A stretch of 5,300 bases of DNA, taken from the NCBI GenBank assembly GCA_023386395.1, contig JAEWJV010000509.1, forward strand, positions 1 through 5,300, given 5' to 3'. The position numbers were made by a program, and so were the translations under genes. This stretch comes from Bacteroidota bacterium. Lineage in GTDB: Bacteria; Bacteroidota; Bacteroidia; Chitinophagales; Chitinophagaceae. This document shows, piece after piece, positions 4,676 to 5,300 of this stretch (positions are counted from its first letter, which is position 1; each line of letters starts with the position of its first letter). The notes beneath the pieces were generated by a model. It made no database searches. It saw only the letters and a list, made by a program, of their open reading frames with translations, and was not told the DNA's origin.

Positions 4676-4765
4676 GGCGGAGCTAAATTAACAGTTAATT
4701 TAAATTTTCCAACTTTATTCCGTTTTTTTTCTTGCCTGTCTCAAAATTCTTACAAAACAGCATTA

Positions 4766-4794
4766 TTGAATTGGGGCAATTCACACTATCTTTC
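4766..4794 (+). promoter_or_regulatory. Candidate murA promoter
   Basis: TTG (4766-4768), 18 bases, then TATCTTTC (4787-4794), seven of eight bases of TAnnTTTG and within the usual spacing for Bacteroidota. Transcription would start near 4799, leaving a leader of about 12 nt, with no Shine-Dalgarno before the ATG. Confidence 0.5.
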
Positions 4795-4810
4795 GCCTTC
4801 AACTATAACT

Positions 4811-5300
4811 ATGTCAGCATTTGAAGTTATTGGCGGAAAAAGATTAAAAGGAAACATTACACCCCAAGGCGCTAAAAACGAAGCCCTTCAAATTATCTCG
4901 GCTGTTTTACTTACAGCAGAAAAAGTAACGGTAAATAATGTTCCGGATATACTTGATGTAAACCGGCTGATTGAATTGCTGCAGTTGCTGAATGTAAAAG
5001 TGGAACGCCTTTCCAAGAATAGCTATACTTTCCAGGCAGATAATGTGAACCCTGATTATTTTGGAACCAGCGATTTCAGGGATAAAAGCAGCAAAATGCG
5101 TGGTTCTGTTATGGTAGCGGGACCCATGCTTGCCCGCTTTAAAAAAGCTTATATACCAAAACCTGGTGGCGATAAAATTGGCCGGAGAAGGCTTGATACG
5201 CACATTATAGGGTTTGAAAAGCTGGGTGCTAAATTTGAGTACGATGAAAAGCTGAATGAATTCGTATTAAAAGCGCCGGAGCTTAAGGGTACGTATATGC
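4811..5300 (+). CDS. murA: UDP-N-acetylglucosamine 1-carboxyvinyltransferase (MurA), N-terminal 163 residues, Asp in place of catalytic Cys
   Basis: MurA transfers enolpyruvate from PEP to UDP-GlcNAc in the cytoplasm, the first committed step of peptidoglycan synthesis. The start ATG (4811) opens with FEVIGGKRLKGNI and GAKNEAL, placing K22 and N23 exactly where E. coli MurA has its substrate-binding Lys22/Asn23. Conserved SSKMRGSVMVAGPMLARF (93-110) carries the Arg corresponding to E. coli Arg91. The catalytic loop reads KPGGDKIGRRRLDTHI (117-132). The position of E. coli Cys115 is Asp121, the change known to give fosfomycin-insensitive but active MurA in mycobacteria and chlamydiae. Full-length MurA is about 420-440 residues, so roughly 60% lies beyond the right edge. 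It follows the sRNA array on the same strand. Confidence 0.96.
   Translation, partial: MSAFEVIGGKRLKGNITPQGAKNEALQIISAVLLTAEKVTVNNVPDILDVNRLIELLQLLNVKVERLSKNSYTFQADNVNPDYFGTSDFRDKSSKMRGSVMVAGPMLARFKKAYIPKPGGDKIGRRRLDTHIIGFEKLGAKFEYDEKLNEFVLKAPELKGTYM

Larger units (their letters stand above)
4389..4742. repeat. Tandem module 3 (about 354 bp recognisable)
   Basis: This is the third direct copy: gene-start relic (CATCAT at 4401-4406), inverted repeat (4424-4444), palindrome (4470-4482), promoter-like element (4490-4525), sRNA (4530-4675) and tail. Similarity to module 2 fades after the T-rich tract near 4730-4742. The sequence then passes into the murA promoter region. The right boundary is approximate. 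Confidence 0.8.

Noticed and set aside
3615..4742. CRISPR array or transposon-derived repeats
   Set aside because: There are only three units with a period near 385, containing a terminator and promoter-like boxes. There are no short repeat/spacer alternations, no terminal inverted repeats around the array and no transposase.
4680..4765. Search for an additional gene or origin-like element between the last terminator and the murA promoter
   Set aside because: It is AT-rich, with a T tract near 4723-4730 and no stem before it. There are no DnaA-box clusters and no frame of note.
4907..5203. A 98-codon minus-strand frame
   Set aside because: It is antisense to the clear murA reading frame.

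Overview
The window looks like the chromosome of a Bacteroidota bacterium, most likely a Chitinophagaceae-type member. The reasons are AT-leaning codon use, starts without Shine-Dalgarno sequences, promoter-like boxes of the TTG / TAnnTTTG class, a MurA with Asp at the usual catalytic Cys position, and protein types common in that phylum. The taxonomic placement is an inference from sequence style, not a database match.

Layout, left to right. Positions 1-1369 (minus) hold the N-terminal 456 residues of an exported protein: a peptidase-MA-like domain followed by PD40/TolB-like beta-propeller repeats, running off the left edge. A 57-bp divergent spacer (1370-1426) separates it from a complete metallo-beta-lactamase-fold hydrolase of the glyoxalase II/YcbL kind (1427-2068, plus). 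That gene converges on, and overlaps by 23 bp, a 528-residue all-helical TPR-like protein of unknown function (2046-3632, minus).

The unusual part is the roughly 1.15-kb stretch from 3633 to 4810, which has no protein gene. It is three tandem copies of a 380-390-bp module. Each module has, in order: a copy of the first six codons of the neighbouring helical-protein gene (intact gene in module 1, relics in modules 2 and 3); a conserved inverted repeat; a 13-bp palindrome GTAATCAAATTAC at a fixed distance from a promoter-like element; and a sequence of about 146 nt that ends in a near-perfect intrinsic terminator with an eight-T tract. I read this as a triplicated small RNA gene on the plus strand. 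Support comes from a basal stem that shows coordinated changes between copies and from an 18-nt motif (GGCARGCAATCGTTAGAG) occurring twice in every RNA. I cannot match it to any RNA family I know.

The last sRNA terminator is followed by a separate promoter-like element and the first 163 codons of murA (4811-5300, plus), the first committed step of peptidoglycan synthesis. The sRNA array and murA point the same way, but each sRNA has its own terminator and murA appears to have its own promoter, so they are probably separate transcription units. A regulatory link to cell-wall synthesis is only a possibility.
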